37,257 nt of DNA from Lentisalinibacter sp035655155 (GTDB lineage: Bacteria > Pseudomonadota > Gammaproteobacteria > Steroidobacterales > Woeseiaceae): contig DASRVH010000009.1 of NCBI GenBank assembly GCA_035655155.1, positions 1 to 37,257 on the forward strand, in the 5' to 3' direction. The notes under the pieces were generated by a model. That model made no database searches. It had not been told where the DNA came from and saw only the letters and a program-made list of their open reading frames with translations. Shown here one piece after another: positions 25,563 through 33,701 of this stretch (the first letter of the stretch is position 1; every line of letters begins with the position of its first letter). Made by a program: the position numbers and the translations under genes.

Positions 25563-26336
25563 ATGGGCATTCACGAGACCGCCATCATCGACCCGTCGGC
25601 GAGCATCGATGCGGACGTGGAGATCGGGCCGTACAGCATCATCGGCGCCGATGTGGAGATCGGCGCCGGGACCCGGGTCGGCCCCCACGTCATGATCCAC
25701 GGGCCGACCCGCATCGGCCGGGACAACCGCATCTTCCAGTTCGCCTCGCTGGGCGACGACCCCCAGGACAAGAAATACGCCGGCGAGGACACGCGGCTCG
25801 AGATCGGCGACCGCAACACCATCCGCGAGTACTGCAGCATCAACCGGGGCACGGCCCAGGACGTCGGCGTCACCCGCATCGGCGACGACAACTGGCTGAT
25901 GGCCTATGTGCACATCGCCCACGACTGCCAGGTGGGCAGCAACGTGATCATGGCCAACAACGCCACCCTGGCCGGTCACGTGCACGTGGGCGACTGGGCC
26001 ATCTTCGCCGGCTTCTCCGGCGCCCACCAGTTCTGCCGCGTCGGCGCCCACTGCTTCCTCGGCATGTACGCCGGCGTCTCCAAGGACGTGCCGGCCTACG
26101 TCATGGTGATGGGTCAGCCGGGAGAGCCCCGCGGCATCAACGCGGAAGGACTGAAACGCCGGGGTTTCACGAAGGAGCAGATCCGCAACATCCGCGAGGC
26201 CTATCGCATCCTCTACCGCAGCGGGCAGAAGCTCGCCGAGGCGCTGGAGACGCTCAGCACCCTGGCCGCGGAACAGCCGGAGCTCCTGCCCATGGTGGAG
26301 TCCATCCGCTCCTCGGAGCGGAGCATCATCCGCTGA
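25563..26336 (+). CDS. lpxA: UDP-N-acetylglucosamine acyltransferase
   Basis: This enzyme catalyses the first lipid A step: transfer of a 3-hydroxyacyl chain from ACP to the 3-OH of UDP-GlcNAc. The 257-residue protein (E. coli 262) is a left-handed beta-helix of hexad repeats (about 1-185) followed by a helical domain. The catalytic base H120 lies in YVHIAHDCQVGSN (E. coli H125). GGAGGAGG stands directly before the ATG at 25563, making the start secure. It follows fabZ by 11 bp and precedes lpxB by 7 bp. Confidence 0.97.
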   Translation: MGIHETAIIDPSASIDADVEIGPYSIIGADVEIGAGTRVGPHVMIHGPTRIGRDNRIFQFASLGDDPQDKKYAGEDTRLEIGDRNTIREYCSINRGTAQDVGVTRIGDDNWLMAYVHIAHDCQVGSNVIMANNATLAGHVHVGDWAIFAGFSGAHQFCRVGAHCFLGMYAGVSKDVPAYVMVMGQPGEPRGINAEGLKRRGFTKEQIRNIREAYRILYRSGQKLAEALETLSTLAAEQPELLPMVESIRSSERSIIR

Positions 26337-26343
26337 CCGGGGC

Positions 26344-27558
26344 GTGGCGCGGGAGTCAGGCAGTCCGCTCATCGCCGTCGTCGCCGGCGAGGCTTCCGGG
26401 GACCGGCTAGGCGCCGGACTGATCGCCGCCATCCGCGAGCGCTGCCCCGGCGCCCGCTTCGAGGGCGTGGCCGGGACGGCCATGCGGGAGGCAGGCTGCG
26501 AGGCGCTGTTCGACACCGACGCGCTGGCGGTGATGGGCATCGCCGAGGTGCTCGGCCATCTGCCCCGCCTGCTCTCCATACGCCGCTCCCTGGTGCGCCG
26601 CTGGTCCGCCGCGCCGCCGGATCTGCTGGTGGGCATCGACGCGCCGGACTTCAACCTGGGGCTGGAGAAGAAACTGCGCCGGCGCGGCGTCACCACCGTG
26701 CAGTACGTCAGCCCCTCGGTCTGGGCCTGGCGGCCGCGGCGGCTGAAGAAGATCCGCAAGGCCTGCGACCGGGTGCTGTGCCTGCTGCCGTTCGAGAAAC
26801 GCTTCTACGACGAACGCGGTCTGGATGCCGTGTTCGTCGGCCATCCCCGGGCCGAATCGATCCCCCGCAACCCGGACGCGGCCGCGGCGCGGCGCGCGCT
26901 CGGCCTGGTCGACGACGGCAGCCAGGGCGAGGGCGGTGCCGGAGACCCTCGCGCCGGCGAGGTGGTGGCGCTGCTGCCGGGCAGCCGGGCCGGCGAGGTG
27001 GGGCGGCTGGCGCCGCACTTCATCGGCACGGCGGACTGGCTGGCCCGCAGGCGCCCGGGCATCCACTTCGTGGCCGCGCTGGCCGGCGCCGGTGCCCGCA
27101 CGGCGTTCGAGGCGGCACTGGCGGAGGTCGCGCCCGACCTGCCCGTTACGCTGTGCGACAGCGGCGTGGACCTGCCGCTGGCCGCCTGCGACGCTGCCCT
27201 CGTGACCTCGGGCACGGCGACGCTGGAGGCGGCGCTGTACGGCCGCCCGATGGTGGTGGCGTACCGGCTGTCGCCGGCCACGCTATCACTGGTTCGGTCT
27301 CTGAATCTCATCCGGGTGGAGAATTTCGCGCTGCCGAACCTGCTGGCCGGGCGCACGCTGGTGCCCGAATTCCTGCAGGAAGAGGCCGTGGCGGAGCGCA
27401 TGGGACCGGCGCTGGCCGCCTGGCTCGACGAGCCGGAGCGCCGCGCCGAGGCCGAGCGCGAGTTTGCTAGAATCCATGCAGAACTCGCCCGGGGCGCCGA
27501 TGGCCTGGCAGCGCAGGCGGTGCTGGAGATGTTGCCGGGCGCGGGGTGTGACCAGTGA
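26344..27558 (+). CDS. lpxB: Lipid-A-disaccharide synthase
   Basis: This GT19-family peripheral membrane glycosyltransferase condenses UDP-diacylglucosamine with lipid X to form the disaccharide backbone of lipid A. The 404-residue protein shows AGEASGDRLGAGL at the N-terminus, GVAGTAMREAGCEALF, the conserved LVGIDAPDFNL, QYVSPSVWAWRPRR, and the C-terminal nucleotide-sugar region TSGTATLEAALYGRPMVVAY. It starts with GTG at 26344 and ends overlapping the dnaE GTG by 4 bp (GTGA). In E. coli rnhB separates lpxB from dnaE; here nothing does. A loop near 196-206 (DGSQGEGGAGD) looks like a small insertion. Confidence 0.96.
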   Translation: MARESGSPLIAVVAGEASGDRLGAGLIAAIRERCPGARFEGVAGTAMREAGCEALFDTDALAVMGIAEVLGHLPRLLSIRRSLVRRWSAAPPDLLVGIDAPDFNLGLEKKLRRRGVTTVQYVSPSVWAWRPRRLKKIRKACDRVLCLLPFEKRFYDERGLDAVFVGHPRAESIPRNPDAAAARRALGLVDDGSQGEGGAGDPRAGEVVALLPGSRAGEVGRLAPHFIGTADWLARRRPGIHFVAALAGAGARTAFEAALAEVAPDLPVTLCDSGVDLPLAACDAALVTSGTATLEAALYGRPMVVAYRLSPATLSLVRSLNLIRVENFALPNLLAGRTLVPEFLQEEAVAERMGPALAAWLDEPERRAEAEREFARIHAELARGADGLAAQAVLEMLPGAGCDQ

Positions 27559-30500
27559 AACCTTTCGTCCATCTGCATCTGCATACCGAGTATTCGCTGG
27601 TGGACAGCGTCGTGCGGATCGCGCCGCTGATGTCCGCCGTCGCCGAGCACGGCATGCCGGCGGTGGCGCTCACCGACCAGAGCAACCTGTTCGCGCTGGT
27701 GAAGTTCTACCGGAGCGCGCTGGCGCGGGGGGTCAAACCGCTGATCGGACTGGATCTGCTGCTCGCCGACGAAGACGATCCGCAGCGCCCCAGCCACCTG
27801 GTGCTGCTGTGCCAGAACCGCGCCGGCTACCGCAACCTTACGCGCCTGGTGACGCGCACTTACCTGGAGGGTCAGTACCGGGGCGTGCCGATGGCCCGGC
27901 GCGAGTGGCTGGACGCGGACGCGGCCGCCGGTCTCATCGCCCTGTCGGGCGGCGTCCAGGGCGACATCGGCCGCGCCGTGATCTCCGGCCGCGAGGATCT
28001 GGTGGCCGAGCGCAGCGAGTACTGGGCGCGGCTGTTCCCGGACCGGTTCTATCTGGAGGTCACGCGCACGGGACGACCGGGCGAGGATGCCTGCCTGGCG
28101 GAGGCCGTGCGCCTGGGCGACCGGCTGGGGCTGCCGCTGGTGGCCACCAACGACGTGCGTTTCCTGGCGGCGGACGACTACGACGCGCACGAGGCCCGGG
28201 TGTGCATACACCAGGGCCGCACCCTCGAGGACGGCGACCGTCCCAAGGACTACAGCGACCGCCAGTACCTGCGCAGCGCGGAGGAGATGGCGGAGCTTTT
28301 CGCCGACCTGCCCGAGGCGCTCGCCAACAGTGTGGAGATCGCGCGGCGCTGCAACGTGGAGATGCGCCTGGGCGAGAGCTTTCTGCCGGAGTTCCCCGTG
28401 CCGGCGGGCCGGACCACGGACGAGCACCTGCGCCTGGAGGCGGCCGCGCGGCTCGGGGATAAGCTGGCCGCAGGCGGACTTCGCGGCGGCAGCCGGGCCG
28501 ACTACGAGACGCGGCTGGAGCGCGAACTGGAAGTCATCTGCAGCATGGGCTTCCCGGGCTACTTCCTGATCGTGGCGGACTTCATCGCCTGGGCGCGGGA
28601 CAACGGCGTGCCAGTGGGGCCCGGGCGGGGTTCCGGGGCCGGCTCGCTGGTGGCCTGGGTGCTCGGCATCACCGACCTGGACCCGCTGGAGCACGACCTC
28701 CTGTTCGAGCGCTTCCTGAACCCGGAGCGGGTCTCCATGCCCGACTTCGACGTGGACTTCTGCATGGAGGGCCGCGACCGGGTCATCGACTACGTGGCCG
28801 AACGCTACGGCCGCGACCAGGTCTCCCAGATCATCACCTACGGCACCATGGCCGCGAAGGCCGTGGTGCGCGACGCCGGCCGCGTGCTCGGCCATCCCTA
28901 CGGCTTCGTGGACCGCATCGCCAAGCTGATCCCGTTCGAGCTCGGCATTACCCTGGACAAGGCGCTGGAACAGGAGGCGGAACTGGCCCAGCTCTATCGC
29001 GACGACGAGGAGGTGCGCGGCGTCATCGACCTGGCGCGCAAGCTCGAGGGGCTGGTACGCAACGCCGGCAAGCACGCCGGCGGCGTGGTGATCGCCCCCA
29101 CCACGCTCACGGATTTCGCCCCGCTGTACTGCGAGGAGGGCGGGCACAACGTCGTCACCCAGTTCGACAAGGACGACGTCGAGGCGGCCGGCCTGGTGAA
29201 GTTCGACTTCCTCGGGCTGCGCACCCTCACCGTGATCGACCGCGCCGTGGTCAACGTGAACGCCGAACGAGCACGCCGGGGCGAGCCGGCGATGGACATC
29301 GGCGAGGTGGCGATGGACGACGCGCAGACCTTCGAGCTGCTGCGTGCCTGCCGCACCACCGCCGTGTTCCAGCTCGAATCCCGGGGCATGAAGGATCTCA
29401 TCAAGCGTCTGCAGCCGGATTCCTTCGAGGATCTCGTGGCCCTGGTGGCCCTGTTCCGGCCGGGACCCCTGCAGTCGGGCATGGTGGACGATTTCATCGC
29501 GCGCAAGCACGGCGATCAGAACGCGGTGATCGACTTCCTGCATCCGGAACTGGAGCCCGTGCTGAAGCCCACCTACGGCGTGATCCTGTACCAGGAGCAG
29601 GTCATGCAGATCGCCCAGGTGCTGGCCGGCTACACGCTGGGCGGCGCCGATCTGCTGCGCCGCGCCATGGGCAAGAAGAAGCCCGAGGAGATGGCCAAGC
29701 AGCGGGAGGTTTTCGTCGGCGGCGCGGAGGCCCGCGGCGTCGAGACCGCCACCGCCACCCACATCTTCGACCTGATGGAGAAGTTCGCGGGCTACGGTTT
29801 CAACAAGAGCCATTCCGCCGCCTATGCGGTGCTGTCGTATCAGACGGCCTGGCTGAAGGCCCATTATCCGGCGGCGTTCATGGCAGCCGTGATGTCCACG
29901 GACATGGATCACACCGACAAGCTCGTCTCACTGAAGGACGACTGCCGGGAGATGGGCATCGAGATCGAACCGCCGGACGTCAACCGCTCGGAATTCGCCT
30001 TCGGCGTCTCCCGCGGCGAGGCGATCCGCTACGGCCTCGGCGCCATCAAGGGCGTCGGCCGCGGCGCGGTGGAGGCCATCGTCGCGGAGCGCGAGGCGAA
30101 CGGCCCGTATCGCGATCTGATGGAGTTCTGCCGCCGGGCCGATCTGGAGCGGGTGAACCGGCGCACGCTGGAGGCGCTGATCAAGGCGGGCGCCATGGAC
30201 GGCATCGGCGCCAATCGCCGCACGCTGATGACTCTGCTGCCGGAGGCCGTGAAGAGCGCCGAGCAGGAGGCGCGCGCATCGGCCGCGGGCCAGGACGACC
30301 TGTTCGGGCTGCCCACGGCCGCAGCGCCGCGGCCGACGCCGCAGGCGAGCCCGCAGCTGGCGGAATGGAACGAGCAGGAACGACTGGCGGCGGAGAAGGA
30401 GAGCCTGGGCCTGTATCTCACCGGCCATCCCTTCCACTCCGTCGCCGGCGACGCCCGCCATTTCACCTCCGGCACCCTGCGCGACATCACCTCGGCCCGG

Positions 30501-31109
30501 CCGCCCAGCACGGACAACGGAGAGCGGGATTATTCCCAGTCGCGCCGGGAGGTGGTCGTGGCCGGGCTGATCATCGATATCCGCAAGCGCGGCAACCGGG
30601 TCACGGTGGTGCTGGACGACGACACCGGCCGCATCGAGACGAGCCTGTTCTCCGAGGCCTTCATGGAGAACCGCCACCTCCTGGTGAAAGACCGCATCAT
30701 CGTGGTCGACGGGCGCATGCGCTACGACGAGTTCATCGACGGCTGGACCGTGGTGGCGAAGACCGTGCGCGACATCGACCGGGTGATCGAGGAGCGGGCC
30801 CGGCACCTGGTGTTGTCGCTCGACGTGAACGGCAGCGGCCGGGAAGTGCTGAACAGCCTGCACGAGATCCTGCTGCCCTATCGTAACGGTCCCGCGACCG
30901 GTCCGGGCAACGCTGCCGCGAACGGCCAGGCCGGGCGCGCGCGCTGCGACGTGGCGGTGCAGTACGTGGGCAGCGATGCGACGGTGCGGCTGAATCTGGG
31001 CGAGGACTGGTGCATCCGCCCCACCCGGGACCTCAGGGACAAGCTCGAGGACCTGCTCGGACGCGGCGGGGTGCGGCTGGTCTACGCCGCGGATCAGCCG
31101 TCTTTGTAG
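27555..31109 (+). CDS. dnaE: DNA polymerase III alpha subunit
   Basis: This is the replicative DNA polymerase catalytic subunit. The 1184-residue protein (E. coli 1160) starts with a PHP domain (FVHLHLHTEYSLVDSV). The palm has the catalytic pair D399/D401 in PDFDVDFCMEGRD and the third Asp in VKFDFLGLRTLT. It continues with fingers (GKKKPEEMAKQREVF), a helix-hairpin-helix motif (YGLGAIKGVGRGAVEAI), an OB fold (VVVAGLIIDIRKRGNRVTVV) and a C-terminal tau-binding region. The start is GTG at 27555, overlapping lpxB, which suggests coupled translation. A Pro/Ala linker at about 908-935 separates the HhH and OB parts. Confidence 0.98.
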   Translation: MKPFVHLHLHTEYSLVDSVVRIAPLMSAVAEHGMPAVALTDQSNLFALVKFYRSALARGVKPLIGLDLLLADEDDPQRPSHLVLLCQNRAGYRNLTRLVTRTYLEGQYRGVPMARREWLDADAAAGLIALSGGVQGDIGRAVISGREDLVAERSEYWARLFPDRFYLEVTRTGRPGEDACLAEAVRLGDRLGLPLVATNDVRFLAADDYDAHEARVCIHQGRTLEDGDRPKDYSDRQYLRSAEEMAELFADLPEALANSVEIARRCNVEMRLGESFLPEFPVPAGRTTDEHLRLEAAARLGDKLAAGGLRGGSRADYETRLERELEVICSMGFPGYFLIVADFIAWARDNGVPVGPGRGSGAGSLVAWVLGITDLDPLEHDLLFERFLNPERVSMPDFDVDFCMEGRDRVIDYVAERYGRDQVSQIITYGTMAAKAVVRDAGRVLGHPYGFVDRIAKLIPFELGITLDKALEQEAELAQLYRDDEEVRGVIDLARKLEGLVRNAGKHAGGVVIAPTTLTDFAPLYCEEGGHNVVTQFDKDDVEAAGLVKFDFLGLRTLTVIDRAVVNVNAERARRGEPAMDIGEVAMDDAQTFELLRACRTTAVFQLESRGMKDLIKRLQPDSFEDLVALVALFRPGPLQSGMVDDFIARKHGDQNAVIDFLHPELEPVLKPTYGVILYQEQVMQIAQVLAGYTLGGADLLRRAMGKKKPEEMAKQREVFVGGAEARGVETATATHIFDLMEKFAGYGFNKSHSAAYAVLSYQTAWLKAHYPAAFMAAVMSTDMDHTDKLVSLKDDCREMGIEIEPPDVNRSEFAFGVSRGEAIRYGLGAIKGVGRGAVEAIVAEREANGPYRDLMEFCRRADLERVNRRTLEALIKAGAMDGIGANRRTLMTLLPEAVKSAEQEARASAAGQDDLFGLPTAAAPRPTPQASPQLAEWNEQERLAAEKESLGLYLTGHPFHSVAGDARHFTSGTLRDITSARPPSTDNGERDYSQSRREVVVAGLIIDIRKRGNRVTVVLDDDTGRIETSLFSEAFMENRHLLVKDRIIVVDGRMRYDEFIDGWTVVAKTVRDIDRVIEERARHLVLSLDVNGSGREVLNSLHEILLPYRNGPATGPGNAAANGQAGRARCDVAVQYVGSDATVRLNLGEDWCIRPTRDLRDKLEDLLGRGGVRLVYAADQPSL

Positions 31110-31168
31110 TAGGCTTGTCGTTCGCGTGACACGCAGGTCGTAGGCGGGGGAGGGCGCCGGCACCGGAT

Positions 31169-32134
31169 ATGGCGATGGATCTCAAGTTTCTGGATTTCGA
31201 ACAGCCGATCGCCGAGCTGGAGGCGAAGATCGACGAGCTGCGCTTCGTCGGCGACGACTCCGAGGTGAACATCGGCGAGGAGATCGGGCGGCTGAAGTCG
31301 AAGAGCGAGGCGCTCACGCGCAGCATATTCTCCGACCTCAGCGCCTGGCAGATCGCCCAGCTCGCCCGTCATCCCATGCGGCCGTACACCCTGGACTACC
31401 TGCCGCTGGTCTTCCACGGCTTTCAGGAACTGCACGGCGACCGCATGTACGCGGACGATCACGCCATCGTGGGCGGGCTCGCCCGGCTGGAGGGACGGGC
31501 GGTCGTGGTGATCGGCCATCAGAAGGGCCGGGATACCAAGGAGCGCGTGCGGCGCAACTACGGCATGCCCAAGCCGGAAGGCTACCGCAAGGCGCAGCGC
31601 CTGATGCAGCTCGCCGAGAAGTTCTCACTGCCGGTGATCACGCTGATCGACACGCCCGGCGCCTACCCCGGGGTGGGCGCAGAGGAGCGCGGGCAGAGCG
31701 AGGCGATCGCGCGCAGCCTGTTCGTGATGGCGGAACTGGAGACGCCCATCATCTCCGTGGTCATCGGCGAAGGCGGGTCCGGCGGCGCGCTCGCCATCGG
31801 CGTGGGCGACCGGCTGCTGATGCTGCAGTACGCCGTCTACAGCGTGATCTCCCCGGAAGGCTGTGCCTCCATCCTGTGGAAGAGCGCCGAGAAGGCGCGG
31901 GACGCCGCGGAGGCGATGCGCATCACGGCGAAGAGCCTGCACCAGTACAAGCTCATAGACGAGATCGTCCCCGAACCCCTCGGCGGCGCCCATCGCGATC
32001 CCCGCGCCGCCGCGCAGACCCTGAAGGACGCGCTCATCAGACACCTGGACGAGCTGGAGGCGGGCGACATCGGCCAGGTGCTGGAAAAGCGCCGCGAGCG
32101 GCTGGCATCCTTTGGCGAGTTCAGGGACGGCTGA
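31169..32134 (+). CDS. accA: Acetyl-CoA carboxylase carboxyltransferase subunit alpha
   Basis: AccA, together with AccD, transfers the carboxyl group from biotin to acetyl-CoA, making malonyl-CoA for fatty acid synthesis. The 321-residue protein (E. coli 319) has NFLDFEQPIAELEAKI-like KFLDFEQPIAELEAKI, the WQIAQLARHPMRPYTLDY segment, DTPGAYPGVGAEERGQSEAI, GEGGSGGALAIGVGD and SVISPEGCASILWK, all diagnostic. ATG at 31169 and ATG at 31175 are both possible; the second has GGA 7 bp upstream. It lies 59 bp after dnaE, in the usual position. Confidence 0.97.
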   Translation: MAMDLKFLDFEQPIAELEAKIDELRFVGDDSEVNIGEEIGRLKSKSEALTRSIFSDLSAWQIAQLARHPMRPYTLDYLPLVFHGFQELHGDRMYADDHAIVGGLARLEGRAVVVIGHQKGRDTKERVRRNYGMPKPEGYRKAQRLMQLAEKFSLPVITLIDTPGAYPGVGAEERGQSEAIARSLFVMAELETPIISVVIGEGGSGGALAIGVGDRLLMLQYAVYSVISPEGCASILWKSAEKARDAAEAMRITAKSLHQYKLIDEIVPEPLGGAHRDPRAAAQTLKDALIRHLDELEAGDIGQVLEKRRERLASFGEFRDG

Positions 32135-33512
32135 GCCGCCGGCATTCGGTCCCGGCGCCCTCGAGGACACGCTGCGCGGCCTGCTCGGGCCGGCGTTCGC
32201 GGGATCTTCCGAACGGCCGGTCGACGGGTCCGCCGCCGAGCCACTGCCCGCTCTGGCCGTAGCGTTCAGCGGCGGCGCGGATTCGACGGCGCTGCTCCAT
32301 GCCGCCGTCTCGCTGCCGGGCTGCCGGGTGCGGGCGCTGCACGTCGATCACGGGCTGCACGCCGAATCGGCCGCCTGGGCCGAACATTGTGCGCGCGCAG
32401 CCGCCGCGCTGGGCGTGGAATGCCGGGTGTTGCGGGCCGACGTCACCCGCGAAGCCATCGATGCGGACGGGGTCGAGGGCGCCGCGCGCCAGGCGCGCTA
32501 CCGACTGCTGGCCGCGGCGCTGGAACCCGGCGAATGCCTGCTGACCGCTCAGCACCGCCAGGATCAGCTCGAGACAGTGCTGCTGCAGCTCGTGCGCGGC
32601 GCGGGGCTGCCCGGGCTCGCCGCCATGCCGGCAATCGCGCCTTTCGGCGGCGGCCGGCTGCTGCGCCCGCTGCTGGACCGGGGTCGGGGCGAGCTCTGCG
32701 ATTATCTCCGCGCCCGCGGCATCGACTGGCTGGAGGATCCCGCCAACAGCGACCCGCGCTTCGATCGCAGTTACCTGCGCCGGGAGGTCGTGCCACGGCT
32801 GCTCGCGCGCTGGCCCGCGGCCGATCGCAGTGCCGCGCGCAGCGCCCGTCATCTCGCCGAGGGCGCCGGCCTGCTGCGGCAACTGGCGGCTGCGGACCTG
32901 GACCGCTGCGATGCCGGCGAGGGACGGCTGGACGCCGGGCGGCTGCGGCGGCTGCCGCGGGCACGGCAGGGAAATGCCCTGCGGCACTGGCTGCGCAGCG
33001 CCGGCTGCCGAGCGCCGGACGCGCGCCACCTGGATCGTTTGCTCCAGGAAGTCGTGGCCGGCGCGGGAGAACAGCCGCGGCTGCATCTGGGCGAAGCGCA
33101 GGTGCGACGCTTCCGGGATCGTCTTTATCTGCTTTGCGGCGAGCCGCCCGCGCCGCCCGCCGGGCCGCTCGCGCTGGCTCCCGGTGACACGCTGGAGCTG
33201 CCCGGCGGGCTCGGCCGGCTGGCGCTGCGGCCGGGCGCGCCCGCGGGGCTGGAGCCCGCGCTGGTCGCGGGCGGCTGCGAGGTGCGCTTCCGCAGCGGTG
33301 GCGAGAGCCTGGCGCCGGCGGCCGAGCGCCCCAGTCGGCGGCTGAAGCAGCTGCTGCGCGAGGAGGGCGTCGTGCCCTGGATGCGCGGACGGCTGCCGCT
33401 CCTCTACTGCGGCGACGAACTGGTGGCCGTGGCCGATCTCTGGATGGCGGCGCGGCGGCGCCGCGCGGGCGGCGTCGCCGTGGTCTGGGAGGGCCATCCG
33501 CCGCTGTACTGA
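32112..33512 (+). CDS. tilS: tRNA(Ile)-lysidine synthetase
   Basis: TilS converts cytidine-34 of the CAU-anticodon isoleucine tRNA to lysidine, allowing AUA decoding. The 466-residue protein (E. coli 432) has the PP-loop SGGADS (53-58), ALHVDHGLHAESAAWA, GVEGAARQARYRLL, TAQHRQDQLETVLLQLVRGAG, WLEDPANSDPRFDRSYLRREVVP in segments, and C-terminal tRNA-binding domains ending VVWEGHPPLY. No ATG, GTG or TTG lies between the TTG at 32112 and the PP-loop, so TTG at 32112 is the only ordinary start. It overlaps accA by 23 bp and adds an N-terminal extension of about 35 residues. The catalytic-domain His-Asp in QHxDDQ is QHRQDQ here, a conservative-looking change. Confidence 0.92.
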   Translation: MASSGTAEPPAFGPGALEDTLRGLLGPAFAGSSERPVDGSAAEPLPALAVAFSGGADSTALLHAAVSLPGCRVRALHVDHGLHAESAAWAEHCARAAAALGVECRVLRADVTREAIDADGVEGAARQARYRLLAAALEPGECLLTAQHRQDQLETVLLQLVRGAGLPGLAAMPAIAPFGGGRLLRPLLDRGRGELCDYLRARGIDWLEDPANSDPRFDRSYLRREVVPRLLARWPAADRSAARSARHLAEGAGLLRQLAAADLDRCDAGEGRLDAGRLRRLPRARQGNALRHWLRSAGCRAPDARHLDRLLQEVVAGAGEQPRLHLGEAQVRRFRDRLYLLCGEPPAPPAGPLALAPGDTLELPGGLGRLALRPGAPAGLEPALVAGGCEVRFRSGGESLAPAAERPSRRLKQLLREEGVVPWMRGRLPLLYCGDELVAVADLWMAARRRRAGGVAVVWEGHPPLY

Positions 33513-33534
33513 GTGTCGCCGCGGCCCCTTCCGA

Positions 33535-33563
33535 TTGTTTGCCCGGTCGGCTTCTGGTAGCTT
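33535..33563 (+). promoter_or_regulatory. Candidate pyrG promoter
   Basis: TTGTTT (33535-33540) is 17 bp from TAGCTT (33558-33563), which is preceded by TGG, an extended -10 pattern like that of rpsB. Both hexamers match the sigma-70 consensus at only 3 of 6 bases, so this is tentative. It lies between tilS and the hairpin element upstream of pyrG. Confidence 0.28.
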
Positions 33564-33600
33564 TGAGAACCGTCTTTCAACATCCGTCGGGCTTGAGTTG

Positions 33601-33667
33601 GGGGTCGGAGTAAGCATACGCCCGGGCACTGTCTCTGGGCGCTAGAACGTGTGCTTACTCCGGCCCC
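33601..33667. repeat. Long imperfect hairpin, REP/MITE-like, upstream of pyrG
   Basis: GGGGTCGGAGTAAGCA (33601-33616) and TGCTTACTCCGGCCCC (33652-33667) are 16-bp inverted arms matching at 15 positions; the mismatch would be a G-U pair in RNA. Between them CGCCC (33619-33623) pairs with GGGCG (33637-33641) around a 13-nt loop. GGGGTC-GAGTAA arms ending in CCCC recall palindromic repeats linked to REP-associated tyrosine transposases in many gammaproteobacteria (from memory, not searched). No T-tract follows, so it is not a standard terminator. If transcribed it would lie in the pyrG leader. Confidence 0.65.
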
Positions 33668-33701
33668 TTGCTATTGGCCGACATCCCCGCGGGGTTCTTC
33701 C

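Noticed and set aside
26805..29912. Open frame of over 1000 codons on the minus strand across lpxB and dnaE
   Set aside because: It is antisense to two clear genes, has low-complexity composition, and carries no recognisable motif.
33651..33701. Upstream GTG start for pyrG
   Set aside because: It lies in the right arm of the hairpin and adds 17 residues unlike any CTP synthase N-terminus.
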